Of a DNA stretch of 44,541 nt, positions 14,354-23,310 are shown piece after piece (positions within the stretch are counted from its first letter, which is position 1; the number at the start of each line of letters is the position of its first letter). The notes under the pieces were generated by a model, which saw nothing but the letters and a program-made list of their open reading frames with translations, did not search any database and was not told the origin of the DNA. The position numbers and the translations under genes are program-made. The stretch covers positions 1 to 44,541 of the forward strand of contig CANILH010000019.1 in the NCBI GenBank assembly GCA_947468665.1, in the 5' to 3' direction. The stretch is from Oligoflexales bacterium. GTDB lineage: Bacteria > Bdellovibrionota_B > Oligoflexia > Oligoflexales > RGVZ01.

Positions 14354-15087
14354 TGACTGCGCAATTACAACAAGCACCATGCAGACTTCTCTTGGTAGAA
14401 GATGAGCCTCACCTGGCGTTCACTCTAAGACTAAACCTCGAGGCTGAAGGCTTTGAGGTGATCTATGCGGCCGACGGTGCCCAGGCTGTTCAAGACTTCT
14501 CAACTAAAGGCCCTTTTCACGCTATTATTTTAGATGTCATGCTCCCGGAATTGGACGGCTTTGCTGTAGCGAGAGCCATCCGCCACCACGATGCGCGCAT
14601 AGGAATCCTTATGCTGACAGCCCGCACCGGGGAGAACGACCGTCTTCTGGGTTTTGAAGCGGGCGTTGACGACTATATCGCCAAGCCCTTTCACCTGCAG
14701 GAGCTACTTGCAAGAGTACGCAGGATGACTGAACGGGCGGCTTTATATCAGTCCAAGACGTCTACGGCTAAAAGTGAGCAATTCAGCGCGGGAGATCTTC
14801 ATTTAGACTGCAATCAGCTGACTCTGACCCAAGGTGAAAAAACCAACACTGTCACCAAGCTTGAAGCTGATTTTCTCAGGGAGCTTATGAGTAGTCCCGG
14901 GCAGGTGATCAGTCGCGAGCATTTACTTGAAAACGTCTGGGGACTTCGCGCCACTACAGAAACAAGAACCATTGATAATTTTGTCGTCAGGCTTCGCAAG
15001 ATGATTGAAGTCGACCCCAAGGTTCCAAGTATTTTGATCAGCGTCCGGGGTAAAGGCTATAAACTGGACCTCTCTCCTAAAAAATAA
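14350..15087 (+). CDS. OmpR/PhoB-family response regulator
   Basis: 245 aa. The receiver domain (about 11-125) has the acidic pocket 'VEDEP', phospho-acceptor D62 ('IILDVMLPELDG'), T90 ('MLTARTG') and K112 ('DDYIAKPF'). A winged-helix DNA-binding domain (about 145-243) follows: 'TKLEADFLRELMSSPGQVIS...LLENVWG', 'TIDNFVVRLRKMIEVDP' and the terminal 'SVRGKGYKL'. It overlaps the kinase gene by 4 nt and is surely its partner. The signal is unknown. Position upstream of dapF gives no firm hint. Confidence 0.93.
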   Translation: MMTAQLQQAPCRLLLVEDEPHLAFTLRLNLEAEGFEVIYAADGAQAVQDFSTKGPFHAIILDVMLPELDGFAVARAIRHHDARIGILMLTARTGENDRLLGFEAGVDDYIAKPFHLQELLARVRRMTERAALYQSKTSTAKSEQFSAGDLHLDCNQLTLTQGEKTNTVTKLEADFLRELMSSPGQVISREHLLENVWGLRATTETRTIDNFVVRLRKMIEVDPKVPSILISVRGKGYKLDLSPKK

Positions 15088-15107
15088 AAACCACGGGGTC
15101 AGAAAAA

Positions 15108-16034
15108 ATGCTGATTGATTTTGAGAAGTGGCACGGCACAAAAAACGACTTCGTCGTTTCGTGGATTCTCACCACAGACCGCGATCTTCTGGTACCGACA
15201 TTTGAAAGGCTCGCGCCAAAAATTTGTGCCCGTGATGGCTCAGGCGTCGGAGCTGATGGCATTCTTGTTCTTATCTCTAAATCAAGAAAAGACCCGCACC
15301 CGGAAGAACTAGTCATCATCAATTCTGACGGTAGTCAGGCCAAAAACTGTGGCAATGGCCTCCGCTGCGCCGCTATGAGTGCCAGACGAAGGGCTTACCG
15401 GGAAGGAGTCCTCGACTTTGAAGGTGTCACCATGACTGTCCAGGGGACGGCCATTGATTGCCGGTTTATTGGCAAAGAGTCTCATCCAATGGTGGCTGTC
15501 AGTATGCCGGTGCCGGCAGTAGGTGCCGCAAACTCCTGGCATGATGAAGTCGTTAGGGCTGTAAAGAATATTCAGGCTGGAGAAAAGAGTCTTAAAGGCG
15601 ACATACAAACCGTAAGTATCGGCAATCCTCACGTAGTCGTCACAGTCAGTGATGCGAGTTTGGATTTAGCCGCTATTGCCGGAAGACCACTTCAGGCAGT
15701 CCGCTCTGGTGATGGCATCAATGTTCATATTGCCTCAGCCCTTGATGTCACAGAAAAAGACCGGCAAAGAGCCAGACGAGACATCGGAGAAGAAATCGGG
15801 GACTTTTACAAAGTATTTCCCTGGGAAAGGGGTGCTGGTCCCACCCAGGCTTGCGGTACAGGAGCCTGCGCGGTCGCTGTCACGGCCCTCGCCACCGGTC
15901 TCACCGAAAGGTCTCAGTGGGTCGGCATTGATATGCCGGGCGGTAGACTTTACATAAAACAAGACGACCCCGATTCTCTCGTCACGTTGGCAGGCCCTGC
16001 CGTGCTTACCTTTACCGGAAATCTCGATATTTAA
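15108..16034 (+). CDS. dapF: Diaminopimelate epimerase
   Basis: 308 aa. Both catalytic cysteines are present in their motifs: C81 in 'NSDGSQAKNCGNGLRC' and C249 in 'QACGTGACAVAV'. 'GSGVGADGILVL' and 'VSIGNPHVVV' are further family blocks. It interconverts LL- and meso-diaminopimelate for peptidoglycan and lysine. It is about 30 residues longer than usual; the extra residues lie around 211-240 ('DVTEKDRQRARRDIGEEIGD'), before the second active-site loop. It lies 20 bp behind the response regulator gene and ends 1 bp from the convergent SH3 gene, leaving no room for a conventional terminator. Confidence 0.93.
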   Translation: MLIDFEKWHGTKNDFVVSWILTTDRDLLVPTFERLAPKICARDGSGVGADGILVLISKSRKDPHPEELVIINSDGSQAKNCGNGLRCAAMSARRRAYREGVLDFEGVTMTVQGTAIDCRFIGKESHPMVAVSMPVPAVGAANSWHDEVVRAVKNIQAGEKSLKGDIQTVSIGNPHVVVTVSDASLDLAAIAGRPLQAVRSGDGINVHIASALDVTEKDRQRARRDIGEEIGDFYKVFPWERGAGPTQACGTGACAVAVTALATGLTERSQWVGIDMPGGRLYIKQDDPDSLVTLAGPAVLTFTGNLDI

Positions 16035-16035
16035 C

Positions 16036-16527
16036 TTATTTATGAAATAGCTTATTGGCTGCTTTTTCCATTTTTTGGGCGTTTGAGTCGTGTTCTTTTT
16101 TGGCGGCAGCGTCTTGTTTTGCTTTCGCCTCATCAACTTTAGCCTCAGCTGCCTTCTTTGCGGAATCTACTGGTGACGCCGCCGGAGCCCCGGCCGGAGC
16201 TGACCCCGGGAGAGCGCCCTTAGCGGCCTCTTTCACCGCATTAATTCCTGCTTTTGTCTGAAGACCAGTAACTGAGACAAAGCCCTCTTTGCCGTCAGAA
16301 AGCTTAACTTTCCAGTACGCGCCCTTGCGGTCACTTGCCGTGACCGCGTCACCTTTTTTCAATGTCGCGACCGTTGGTGATTTATCGTCAGGTGCCTGGT
16401 GAACAATCACGCCGTCAGTGATCGCTTTCGCGGCGACGTCATGACCCTTCGCCTCCGCGCCAATAAGTGCCGCGCTATTAATAAACATCATACCGACGAA
16501 AGAAATCACACCAGTTAATATTTTCAT
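16036..16527 (-). CDS. Periplasmic SH3b-domain protein with Ala/Lys-rich C-terminal helix
   Basis: 163 aa. A signal peptide (1-26, ending 'LIGAEA') precedes a bacterial SH3 domain (about 33-92: 'GVIVHQAPDDKSPTVATL', 'GDAVTASDRKGAYWKVKL', 'GKEGFVSVTGL'). After a Pro/Ala linker the C-terminus ('DSAKKAAEAKVDEAKAKQDA', continuing) is a likely charged helix or coiled coil. SH3b domains often bind peptidoglycan; that role is inferred. A ggagg ribosome site precedes the ATG. Convergent with dapF. Confidence 0.8.
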   Translation of the reverse strand: MKILTGVISFVGMMFINSAALIGAEAKGHDVAAKAITDGVIVHQAPDDKSPTVATLKKGDAVTASDRKGAYWKVKLSDGKEGFVSVTGLQTKAGINAVKEAAKGALPGSAPAGAPAASPVDSAKKAAEAKVDEAKAKQDAAAKKEHDSNAQKMEKAANKLFHK

Positions 16528-16542
16528 AAATCCTCCAATTGA

Positions 16543-16562
16543 TCAGGCGGGGATACGCCTGA
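16543..16562 (-). repeat. Hairpin in the leader of the SH3 gene
   Basis: tcaggcg (16543-16549) and cgcctga (16556-16562), 7-bp stem with 6-nt loop, just upstream of the ribosome site of the SH3 gene and 32 bp after the SprT-like gene. No T-run on the minus strand; could be a weak terminator of the upstream gene or a leader structure. Confidence 0.45.
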
Positions 16563-16594
16563 AAACTAATTAATAAGAGTCAAGTATACCAAAC

Positions 16595-17728
16595 TTAAGC
16601 CAGGTAGCCACCAAACCGGCTAGTCCCTGTGACAGGTTTATTAAGATTAAGGCTTCGGCCAGCCGTCTGACCGGAGGCGAATGTCCCGGAATCAACGCGA
16701 CCTCCTCCCCAGGATTTTTTTGAGATCCGGGGATAGCGAACCGATAGAAAATCATCCAGCTCGTTTGACGCAACCCTTTGCAAACCAGTTACTTCAGACA
16801 TTGTGACACCCGTTCCGGCGAGCGTCACCTCGCTGATGGATCTGCTAAGGGAGAGCTTCTGATCAAAACCGCTTAAGACCCCCAGTTGATAACTTCGCCT
16901 GAGGACACCGGGACAGCGAGTGGCTTTTTTGTGCTGCGCCCAAAGACTCTCACACTGCTGACTGAGGAAATGGTAAACAAATTCCGCCATGAGGATATTT
17001 TCCCGACGGCCGATTATTTCCGCGGCCTTATGCCGCTCACAGACCTGGGCGTCATAAAGATGAGTATGGACTACCTTAACCCGGAAATGGCCATTAAGAA
17101 TCGAGAGGATCTTGGCCTCGGTGGGGTCTGTTTTCTTTTTTCGGCGGGTCAAAAATAAACTATCCATGAAGTCACCGGATGCGGCTTGTTTAATTTTGAC
17201 CAGATTGTGCTTCAGATAAAGCTCTCTGACCCGCTCCATGGCGAGTAACGCCTCATGCTCATTACTGGACTGGGCCAGCGAAAGAAGCTTCTCGACGCGC
17301 TCAAGCAGCCTTTCGTCCTCTTTTGACAGGACTCTTTCGCGCAGGGTTGGGATCACCTCTGGAATGTCCCCTGTCGCGCGAGCGGCCCATGAGGCCACAC
17401 CAAGCTTCTGACAAGCCATCTTAAACGATCCGCCATGGGCGGTATCTGAACTCCCGCCCAACCGTTCGCTGACATATTGATGAGCCATCTCATGTTTTAA
17501 GATCTCAAGCACCACGTCCCATGAATGCCCAGTGATGAGCCTTCTGCTGAGAGTAATGGTCCTGAAGAATGGATCCCACTTACCCCATGCTGATGTCATA
17601 TCTGCTAACTGAATCACGACGGGGGTAAGACCGGCGCGGTGATACCAAGAGATCTCTTGGTGCTCTTTATAAAGTTGAGCAACCCAAAGCCGCTCAATCT
17701 CATCAGACATATTTGTTGAAGTGCTCAA
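16595..17728 (-). CDS. SprT-like zinc metallopeptidase fused to a DUF2786 region
   Basis: 377 aa from a TTG at 17728 that has ggag 7 nt upstream; the first ATG (residue 7) is too far from that site. The SprT-like domain (about 10-125) has H79-E80-x-x-H83 ('LKHEMAHQYV') and a third probable ligand H98 ('DTAHGGSF'). DUF2786 follows (about 138-185: 'VEKLLSLAQSSNEHEALLAMERVRELYLKHNL', shown in part for 'LLSLAQSSNEHEA'). The remaining 190 residues have no domain I recognise for certain; they resemble the region that normally follows DUF2786. SprT/Spartan relatives cut DNA-crosslinked proteins, but whether this one does is unknown. Confidence 0.82.
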   Translation of the reverse strand: MSTSTNMSDEIERLWVAQLYKEHQEISWYHRAGLTPVVIQLADMTSAWGKWDPFFRTITLSRRLITGHSWDVVLEILKHEMAHQYVSERLGGSSDTAHGGSFKMACQKLGVASWAARATGDIPEVIPTLRERVLSKEDERLLERVEKLLSLAQSSNEHEALLAMERVRELYLKHNLVKIKQAASGDFMDSLFLTRRKKKTDPTEAKILSILNGHFRVKVVHTHLYDAQVCERHKAAEIIGRRENILMAEFVYHFLSQQCESLWAQHKKATRCPGVLRRSYQLGVLSGFDQKLSLSRSISEVTLAGTGVTMSEVTGLQRVASNELDDFLSVRYPRISKKSWGGGRVDSGTFASGQTAGRSLNLNKPVTGTSRFGGYLA

Positions 17729-17752
17729 AAAAATCTCCAGATGCCGCGAGCG

Positions 17753-18637
17753 CTATTTCCTCGCACCCGCGTGCTTTTTATCAGTCTCTGTCATTAGGGA
17801 CGCCATACGATCAACAATTTTATGATGGAATTCCTCAAGTCTTTTATTAAAAACTTCTGGATCATCTGAATTAGCGGGCGGCATCATAGGCTCACTCAGA
17901 AAGTGAGTAAGCTTTACTGGCTTAGGGATCGGGGAAAGTCCGAACCCCTTGGCAAAAAAGACGGGTATCTTAAATGTTTTGTACGCCCAAGCGGTCACAT
18001 GACTTGGGGCAATATCATACAAATCATCGGCTGCCGGGCAGGCCGCGAGCACAATTGGCACGCCAGTTTCTATCGCCAATTTAGCAAAACCTTTACGGTG
18101 ATCCCACATGATTTTATATTTTTGACTTGATGGTCTTAGAGCCTCCCGCATACCACCGGGCGCCACCACAATAATCTCACCCTCAGAAAGCATTTTGATC
18201 GCGTTCTCTTTGGTGCCCTCGCGGTTACCGAGGGCTTCCATAATCTGGCCAACACCAGGCACCTTAAAAAACAAACGGTCAATCAGTCCCCGGGGGATTC
18301 TGTTAGTATGCTCATAAATGGAGGCCATCAAGAGGGCGATGTCATAACTGGCAAGGCTATGATTGGCGGCGACGATACATCCGGACTTAGGAAAATTCTC
18401 TAGCCCAACTGTTGAGTGCTGGTGGTAAATCCTGATTCCCGCAATCACGGGCGCGAGTTTCAGCAGAAAATCTGTGTTGGGAGGAATATCTTTAAATTTA
18501 TGACTGGCCATTAAATAATGCCGCCTCAATAGATCGATGAAAACCAAATTAAAAACACTTGCCGTGCCTAGGCAGTCTAGCCTAAAACTCAGCACCCGGT
18601 AAAGAAAATGCTCATCAAGGGGCGCGCCTGGGTGCAT
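17753..18637 (-). CDS. Lysophospholipid/monoacylglycerol-type acyltransferase
   Basis: 294 aa. The acceptor motif is N-H93-SLASY-D99, with five residues between His and Asp instead of the four of PlsC; the MGAT/TMEM68-like branch of the LPLAT superfamily has this spacing. The second block is 'VVAPGGMREAL' (about 157-167), again the MGAT-like version (PGGxREA). One hydrophobic segment near residues 60-75. It probably acylates a lysolipid or mono/diacylglycerol at the inner membrane; the substrate is unknown. Divergent from the rluA-like gene; 24 bp after it comes the SprT-like gene on the same strand. The ATG at 18637 lacks a strong ribosome site; Met43 is a possible alternative. Confidence 0.8.
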   Translation of the reverse strand: MHPGAPLDEHFLYRVLSFRLDCLGTASVFNLVFIDLLRRHYLMASHKFKDIPPNTDFLLKLAPVIAGIRIYHQHSTVGLENFPKSGCIVAANHSLASYDIALLMASIYEHTNRIPRGLIDRLFFKVPGVGQIMEALGNREGTKENAIKMLSEGEIIVVAPGGMREALRPSSQKYKIMWDHRKGFAKLAIETGVPIVLAACPAADDLYDIAPSHVTAWAYKTFKIPVFFAKGFGLSPIPKPVKLTHFLSEPMMPPANSDDPEVFNKRLEEFHHKIVDRMASLMTETDKKHAGARK

Positions 18638-18681
18638 CTTAACATGCTAATTATTAACGATTTAAGACGGGTGCTTAGGAA

Positions 18682-19659
18682 TTGATTGAATCAAGCTGGA
18701 GCCAGGATACGCGCCGTCTGGGCCTGCCGATCGATGATCGGACAGTTGGCCTACGCCTGGACGAGTATCTGGCGGCAAGGTTTCCCTTTTTCAGCCGGGC
18801 CGCCTGGCAGCGGGAAATCACAAACGGCGTGGTGATGATTAACGGGCTTAAGGCAAAAAAACCGGCCCAAAGACTCCAACTTGGTGATGACGTCAGAAGG
18901 CTTCATCCTTTAGAGGAAGAGCCTGAGGTCGACACTGAAATGCCCATCCTCTGGTGTGACGGCGAACTCGCGGCAATGTTTAAGCCGGCGGGTCTTCCGA
19001 TGCACGAAGCCGGTTATTACCGCCGCCGCACAGTCGCGGGCGTGCTCCCTGAGGTCTTAGGTGCTGGCTGGACTCCGGTTCACCGACTTGACCGGGAAAC
19101 CAGCGGGCTTCTTCTCTGCGCGAGACAGCCCGCCATCAGAGCACGCCTGACTAAGATGTGGACCAATAAGGACGTCCAGAAAACTTACCTAGCGCTCACT
19201 AATGGACTTCCCAAGGAAGATCTCTGGACAGTAAACCAACCTATTAAAGCCGAGCGCTACGAACGCAGCAATAGGGCTGAGATTTCAGATGAGGGCGACG
19301 AGGCAATAACGATCTTCAGGGTGCTGGCGCGGGGACAGGCAAGTGCCCTTGTTGAGGCCAAACCACTGACCGGACGAACCAACCAGATCAGGCTTCACGC
19401 TGCCTCAGTGGGTTTGCCGTTGATAGGTGATAAGGTTTACGGCGCTGACCCGACAATTCTTGATACCTACCGCAAGGAGGGAAATACCCTCAAAGTTCAG
19501 GCTATGGCTGGCTACCCGAGACACGCGCTCCACGCGTGGAAGCTCACATTTGACCATCCAATCTCAAGACGTGAGATGGCCTTATGCTGTACTCTGCCTG
19601 AAGATCTCCTGTCTCTTTGCCAGAGCCGCGGCGTAGATTTCAAAGTGACGGAGGCGTAA
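18682..19659 (+). CDS. RluA-family pseudouridine synthase
   Basis: 325 aa. N-terminal S4-like RNA-binding segment ('LDEYLAARFPFFSRAAWQRE...VMINGLKAKKPAQRLQLGD', about 26-70), then the catalytic domain with D137 in 'VHRLDRETSGLLL' and the later blocks 'LTGRTNQIRLHAASVG' and 'HALHAWKLTF'. It isomerises uridine in rRNA or tRNA; site not predictable. The apparent TTG start at 18682 has AGGA only 1 nt upstream, so the true start may differ by a few codons (no ATG nearby). Its end overlaps the convergent MFS gene by 20 bp. Confidence 0.88.
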   Translation: MIESSWSQDTRRLGLPIDDRTVGLRLDEYLAARFPFFSRAAWQREITNGVVMINGLKAKKPAQRLQLGDDVRRLHPLEEEPEVDTEMPILWCDGELAAMFKPAGLPMHEAGYYRRRTVAGVLPEVLGAGWTPVHRLDRETSGLLLCARQPAIRARLTKMWTNKDVQKTYLALTNGLPKEDLWTVNQPIKAERYERSNRAEISDEGDEAITIFRVLARGQASALVEAKPLTGRTNQIRLHAASVGLPLIGDKVYGADPTILDTYRKEGNTLKVQAMAGYPRHALHAWKLTFDHPISRREMALCCTLPEDLLSLCQSRGVDFKVTEA

Positions 19660-20842
19660 GCCTTGAGCGCATCGCCAGCAGGATTAAAAAGCCCGCAATT
19701 GAAAAACCAGCGGACACGACCAGTGCCGACGAGAGCCCAAATCTTGAGGCGATCACTCCTGTCATCACATTGGCCGGGATCGCCACAATCGCGAGCGTCA
19801 TTTGAAACGCCCCGTAACCCATGCCGCGTTTTTTACCCGGAAGCAAATCAGACAGTAACGCCTTTTCCACACCGTCAGTCAAACCATAAAACGCGCCATA
19901 GACGGCGAAAACCGTCGCAAACCCGAGGCGCGTCGTGGAAAGTCCCATGCCAAGATAACACGCGAAATAGACAAGCCAACCCACAAGTAAAAAACGCATC
20001 CGGCCATACCTATCTGACCACTGCCCCGCGATCCAGCCCACACTCGCCGCGAGAATATTAAAAATGATAAAAAGACTTAAGATGGCGCCAAAATCAAAGC
20101 CAATTTCCTTAGCGCGTAAAACCAAGAAAGCATCCGACGAATTCCCAAGGGCGAACACGGCGATCGCGCCGAGAAGGGGTTTAATCTCTCCCGGCACATG
20201 CCACGAGAGATAGGTTCTCGCATGTGTATGCCGGGCTAATTTTGGCACCCAGAGCTGAAGCACTATGACCGCGGCCCAGGCAAAGGGAACAGATGTCAAA
20301 AGCATTTTCTGAAACAACTCAGAGGTCATCTCAGTCGTGCCTATGCCCATGGTAATGGCAATGGCAAGACCGGTAACCGCGCCAATGGTATCAAGGCTTT
20401 TAGCGATGCCAAACGCGCGGCCAACATTGCCACGGTGCGAGTCATCGGCGATCAGGGCGTCTCTTGGGGCGGTGCGGACACCTTTGCCAAACCGGTCAAT
20501 AACTCTCGCGGCGGCAATCAGCGGTGCCACGCCCGTAAAGAACATCAATGTTCTACCTGCTGCTGACACCAGATAGCCCACGACAACCAGAGGCTTACGC
20601 GACGGCAGCCGGTCACTTAGCCAGCCTGAAATCGCCGTTACGACGATCGTTGTCGTATCAGCTACGCCCTCGATAAGTCCCAGAACGACGGGACTTAGGC
20701 CAAGGCCGGCCGTCAGATATAGGGGTAGAGATCTGGTCAAGATCTCACTTGAGCAGTCATTAAGAAATGACACTACCCCAAGCCTGACTGGTAATGCCGG
20801 CGGGGAGGAAAGAGACGCCTTGATCTGATCGGTATCAGGCAT
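19640..20842 (-). CDS. Major facilitator superfamily transporter
   Basis: 400 aa, mostly hydrophobic, with about 12 membrane segments. MFS signature between TM2 and TM3 ('GWLSDRLPSRKPLVVVG') and its counterpart in the second half ('GQWSDRYGRMRFLLVG'). 'RVIDRFGKGVRTAPRDALIAD' after TM4 marks a specific subgroup of bacterial MFS carriers whose substrates are mostly unknown. The 3' end overlaps the convergent pseudouridine synthase gene by 20 bp. Confidence 0.85.
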   Translation of the reverse strand: MPDTDQIKASLSSPPALPVRLGVVSFLNDCSSEILTRSLPLYLTAGLGLSPVVLGLIEGVADTTTIVVTAISGWLSDRLPSRKPLVVVGYLVSAAGRTLMFFTGVAPLIAAARVIDRFGKGVRTAPRDALIADDSHRGNVGRAFGIAKSLDTIGAVTGLAIAITMGIGTTEMTSELFQKMLLTSVPFAWAAVIVLQLWVPKLARHTHARTYLSWHVPGEIKPLLGAIAVFALGNSSDAFLVLRAKEIGFDFGAILSLFIIFNILAASVGWIAGQWSDRYGRMRFLLVGWLVYFACYLGMGLSTTRLGFATVFAVYGAFYGLTDGVEKALLSDLLPGKKRGMGYGAFQMTLAIVAIPANVMTGVIASRFGLSSALVVSAGFSIAGFLILLAMRSRLTPPSL

Positions 20843-20971
20843 TAGAAAAATTACCCAATTGAATTAATAAGAAGCCTGAAATCAGGGTATTACAAAACTG
20901 CCATGAAAAACACCTCAACTTTGCCTGACGCCCTGTCGATGCACTGCCGAAGAAAATGAGCGGAGCCTACC

Positions 20972-21292
20972 ATGAGCCTTGATGTTCAAATGATCCGAGA
21001 AATCATAAAGGTCTCCTGGGAAATTCTCTTGTTTATGTTGTCGCCAATCTGGAAAACACCGATAAACTTGTCAAATATCTCAAATCAATGGGTAAGCGCC
21101 ACGTAACGTACGGCACCCAGCACGAGCACTATCAGCTGGTGGGCGCGTCACTCCTAAAAACATTCGGCCAATTTCTCGGTGGTGATTGGACGCCGGATCT
21201 ACAAAATGAGTGGGGCAAAGGCTATCATCGAGCAGGCCATTCAGGCCGAGATGGGCAATATTCTTGGCGTAAAAAATAGCTTAAATCCCTAA
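20972..21292 (+). pseudogene. Decayed globin gene
   Basis: The ATG at 20972 (ggag site upstream) starts 'MSLDVQMIRE', typical of single-domain bacterial globins. Within 15 codons the sequence leaves the family and resumes in another frame as 'LVYVVANLENTDKLVKYL', 'SMGKRHVTYGTQHEHYQLVG' and 'ASLLKTFGQFLGGDWTPDLQ', i.e. helices E-H with the proximal His region (GKRH). A second frameshift near 21222 leads to 'AIIEQAIQAEMGNILGV' and TAA at 21290. So about 50 residues (helices A end to D, with the distal pocket) are deleted and at least two frame changes are present: a clear pseudogene. Confidence 0.85.
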
Positions 21293-21353
21293 CCATGTAG
21301 CTTGCCAGTCCCGCATCTTGTATCATGGAGTCCTCCATTAATAAGAGGGCTCT

Positions 21354-22622
21354 ATGAACGCGTCTCCACTGGAATTTGCCGGAAGCATTTGCTTTGCTGG
21401 AGCAGTGCTTCACACATTTGTCACGAAAGCCTTCGCCCGGCTTGCGGCGAGGTTTCCTGACGGGTCTCTGGCCGAAAATATCTTTCACTACCTGGCCGAG
21501 GTCGAGGTGGTCTTTGGACTTTGGGCACTAGGTTTTCTCGGATACATCAGCAGTCAGGAAAGCCTTGATGTCGCAGTGAAGTATCTGGAGCGGGTGAATT
21601 TTACCGAGGCTACCTTTGTATTCGTAATTATGACGATGGCCGCCACAAAACCTATCATGTCAGTGTGCGAATCCATTGTTGTCATGACGTCGGATCTGGC
21701 GCCCAAAAGCCTTCAGACATCCGTGTACTTTCTGATGTCTTTAATCGCGGCGCCGCTCCTTGGGGCTGTTATTACAGAACCTGCCGCCATGGTCGTGGCC
21801 GCTCTCTTGCTAAAACCAATGATTTTTGACACGAAACGAAGTAACGGGCTTCGCTACGGCACACTTGCCGTTCTATTGGTCAATGTAAGTATTGGCGGCA
21901 CATTGACTCATTTTGCTGCCCCACCTGTGATTATGGTGGCCGCGAAGTGGGGCTGGAATTTGCCATTTATGTTTTATAATTTCGGCTGGAAGAGCATTTT
22001 GGTTATCGCTGTGAATACCATAGGACTGCTTGCTCTTAATTACGCTGAGCTTAAAACCTGCCGCCTTCCGGCGGGACACTCTGGCAAAAAACCGCCATTT
22101 TGGATGTTCGCGAGCCACGCGATATTTATCGCTCTCGTGGTGCGCTATCACGGGAGCATGGCCTTTTTTGGGCCACTTTTTTTGCTGTTTATCGGCTGGG
22201 CTGATGTCACTAGAGAATATCAGGAGCCTTTAAAACTCCGGGAAGCTCTTCTTGTTGGGTTTTTCCTTGGCGGACTGGTGACTCTTGGGCAGTGGCAACG
22301 CTGGTGGATTGAGCCTCTGTTAATATCTCTGACGCCACTACCATTGTTTCTTGGTGCCGTAGGACTCACCGCCATCACCGATAACGCCGCGCTGACCTAC
22401 CTTGGCACCCTGGCGCCTAACCTTCCCGACATCTCAAAATATGTCCTGGTGGCGGGTGCCGTCGCTGGGGGAGGGCTAACTGTCATAGCCAACGCTCCAA
22501 ATCCGGTGGCCATTGGGCTTTTAAAACAGGGCTTTCGCGATGAGACTATCAACCCCTTAAAGCTTCTTTTGGCCGCCGTTATCCCGACAATTTTCGCCTG
22601 CCTCGGATTTTGGTTTTTATGA
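21354..22622 (+). CDS. Putative Na+/H+ antiporter (Na_H_antiport_3-like membrane protein)
   Basis: 422 aa with about 11-12 hydrophobic segments. Conserved-looking polar positions lie within membranes: 'MAATKPIMSVCESIVVM', 'ITEPAAMVVAALLLKPMI', 'VNVSIGGTLTHFAAPPVIMV' and 'AITDNAALTYLGT'. The half-repeat pattern of EPAA/LLLKP and TDNAALTYLG is that of an ion-transporter fold, and I recognise the family as the uncharacterised Na+/H+ antiporter group 3 (from memory). Overlaps the following YdcF-like gene by ATGA, so the two are probably co-translated. Confidence 0.75.
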   Translation: MNASPLEFAGSICFAGAVLHTFVTKAFARLAARFPDGSLAENIFHYLAEVEVVFGLWALGFLGYISSQESLDVAVKYLERVNFTEATFVFVIMTMAATKPIMSVCESIVVMTSDLAPKSLQTSVYFLMSLIAAPLLGAVITEPAAMVVAALLLKPMIFDTKRSNGLRYGTLAVLLVNVSIGGTLTHFAAPPVIMVAAKWGWNLPFMFYNFGWKSILVIAVNTIGLLALNYAELKTCRLPAGHSGKKPPFWMFASHAIFIALVVRYHGSMAFFGPLFLLFIGWADVTREYQEPLKLREALLVGFFLGGLVTLGQWQRWWIEPLLISLTPLPLFLGAVGLTAITDNAALTYLGTLAPNLPDISKYVLVAGAVAGGGLTVIANAPNPVAIGLLKQGFRDETINPLKLLLAAVIPTIFACLGFWFL

Positions 22623-23296
22623 GGAAACACTATGGCGGTTATCGTGATTTTCTAAAAAAAATCGCAACCAAAGGCCTCATTCTCCTAGGGTTTCTGGCAG
22701 TACTTTACCTCTGGCCGGCCCTGATTTTCTATCCTATGGGAAGCCTGTTAGAGCGAAATGACCACGCGGAAAAAGGGGCTGACTATGTGCTGGTTTTGAT
22801 GGGACAGCCGGAAATCAGACCAGAAGTGGCGGCCAAGGCGGTATTGGCTGGCTATTCTGATAAACTTATTTTCGTCACATCTGAAATTAATCCCCTGGAA
22901 GAGGCGGGCATCATGCCGTCAGAGGAGATGCTCGCCAAAGGCGCGATCTCACGAACTGGGTTGAAACCTGATCACGTAACAGTTGTCACGGGATTTGGCA
23001 GGGCCACATCTACCATGGACGAGGCCATCGCCATCAGGCGGTATTTTCAGTCCGTGAATCTTCGCCCCGAAAGACTGATTATCGTTACCAGCTGGCCCCA
23101 CACGGCGAGGGCACACTGGACTTTTGATAGGGCACTTCAAGATACAGGCATAAAAACCGAGATGCTTCCCATCGAGGCTATTCCCTATGATAAGTCCAAC
23201 TGGTGGCAATCTGAGCGTGGACTACTTTTTGTTTTTGAGGAATATATTAAATGGGCTCGCTATCTGGCGAAATACTCCGGCCGAAGCATAACCTAA
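22619..23296 (+). CDS. DUF218 (YdcF/SanA/ElyC-like) membrane-anchored protein
   Basis: 225 aa from the ATG at 22619 (ATGA overlap with the antiporter gene). One N-terminal membrane anchor (about 15-40), then a Rossmann-like DUF218 domain: 'GADYVLVLMGQPEIRPEVAAK', 'LIFVTSEIN', 'TSTMDEAIAIRRYF', 'RLIIVTSWPHTARAH'. The E in 'TMDEA' and the H of 'SWPHTARAH' occupy the usual conserved positions. Family members affect envelope barrier functions and undecaprenyl-phosphate metabolism in E. coli; the exact reaction is not known. Confidence 0.82.
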   Translation: MRKHYGGYRDFLKKIATKGLILLGFLAVLYLWPALIFYPMGSLLERNDHAEKGADYVLVLMGQPEIRPEVAAKAVLAGYSDKLIFVTSEINPLEEAGIMPSEEMLAKGAISRTGLKPDHVTVVTGFGRATSTMDEAIAIRRYFQSVNLRPERLIIVTSWPHTARAHWTFDRALQDTGIKTEMLPIEAIPYDKSNWWQSERGLLFVFEEYIKWARYLAKYSGRSIT

Positions 23297-23310
23297 AAGG
23301 GGCTAACAAT

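Noticed and set aside
9033-16592. The 13-mer tcaagtataccaa occurs at 9033-9045 and at 16580-16592, both near gene starts
   Set aside because: With both strands considered, several tens of exact 13-mer pairs are expected by chance in 44.5 kb, so two copies are no evidence of a shared operator.
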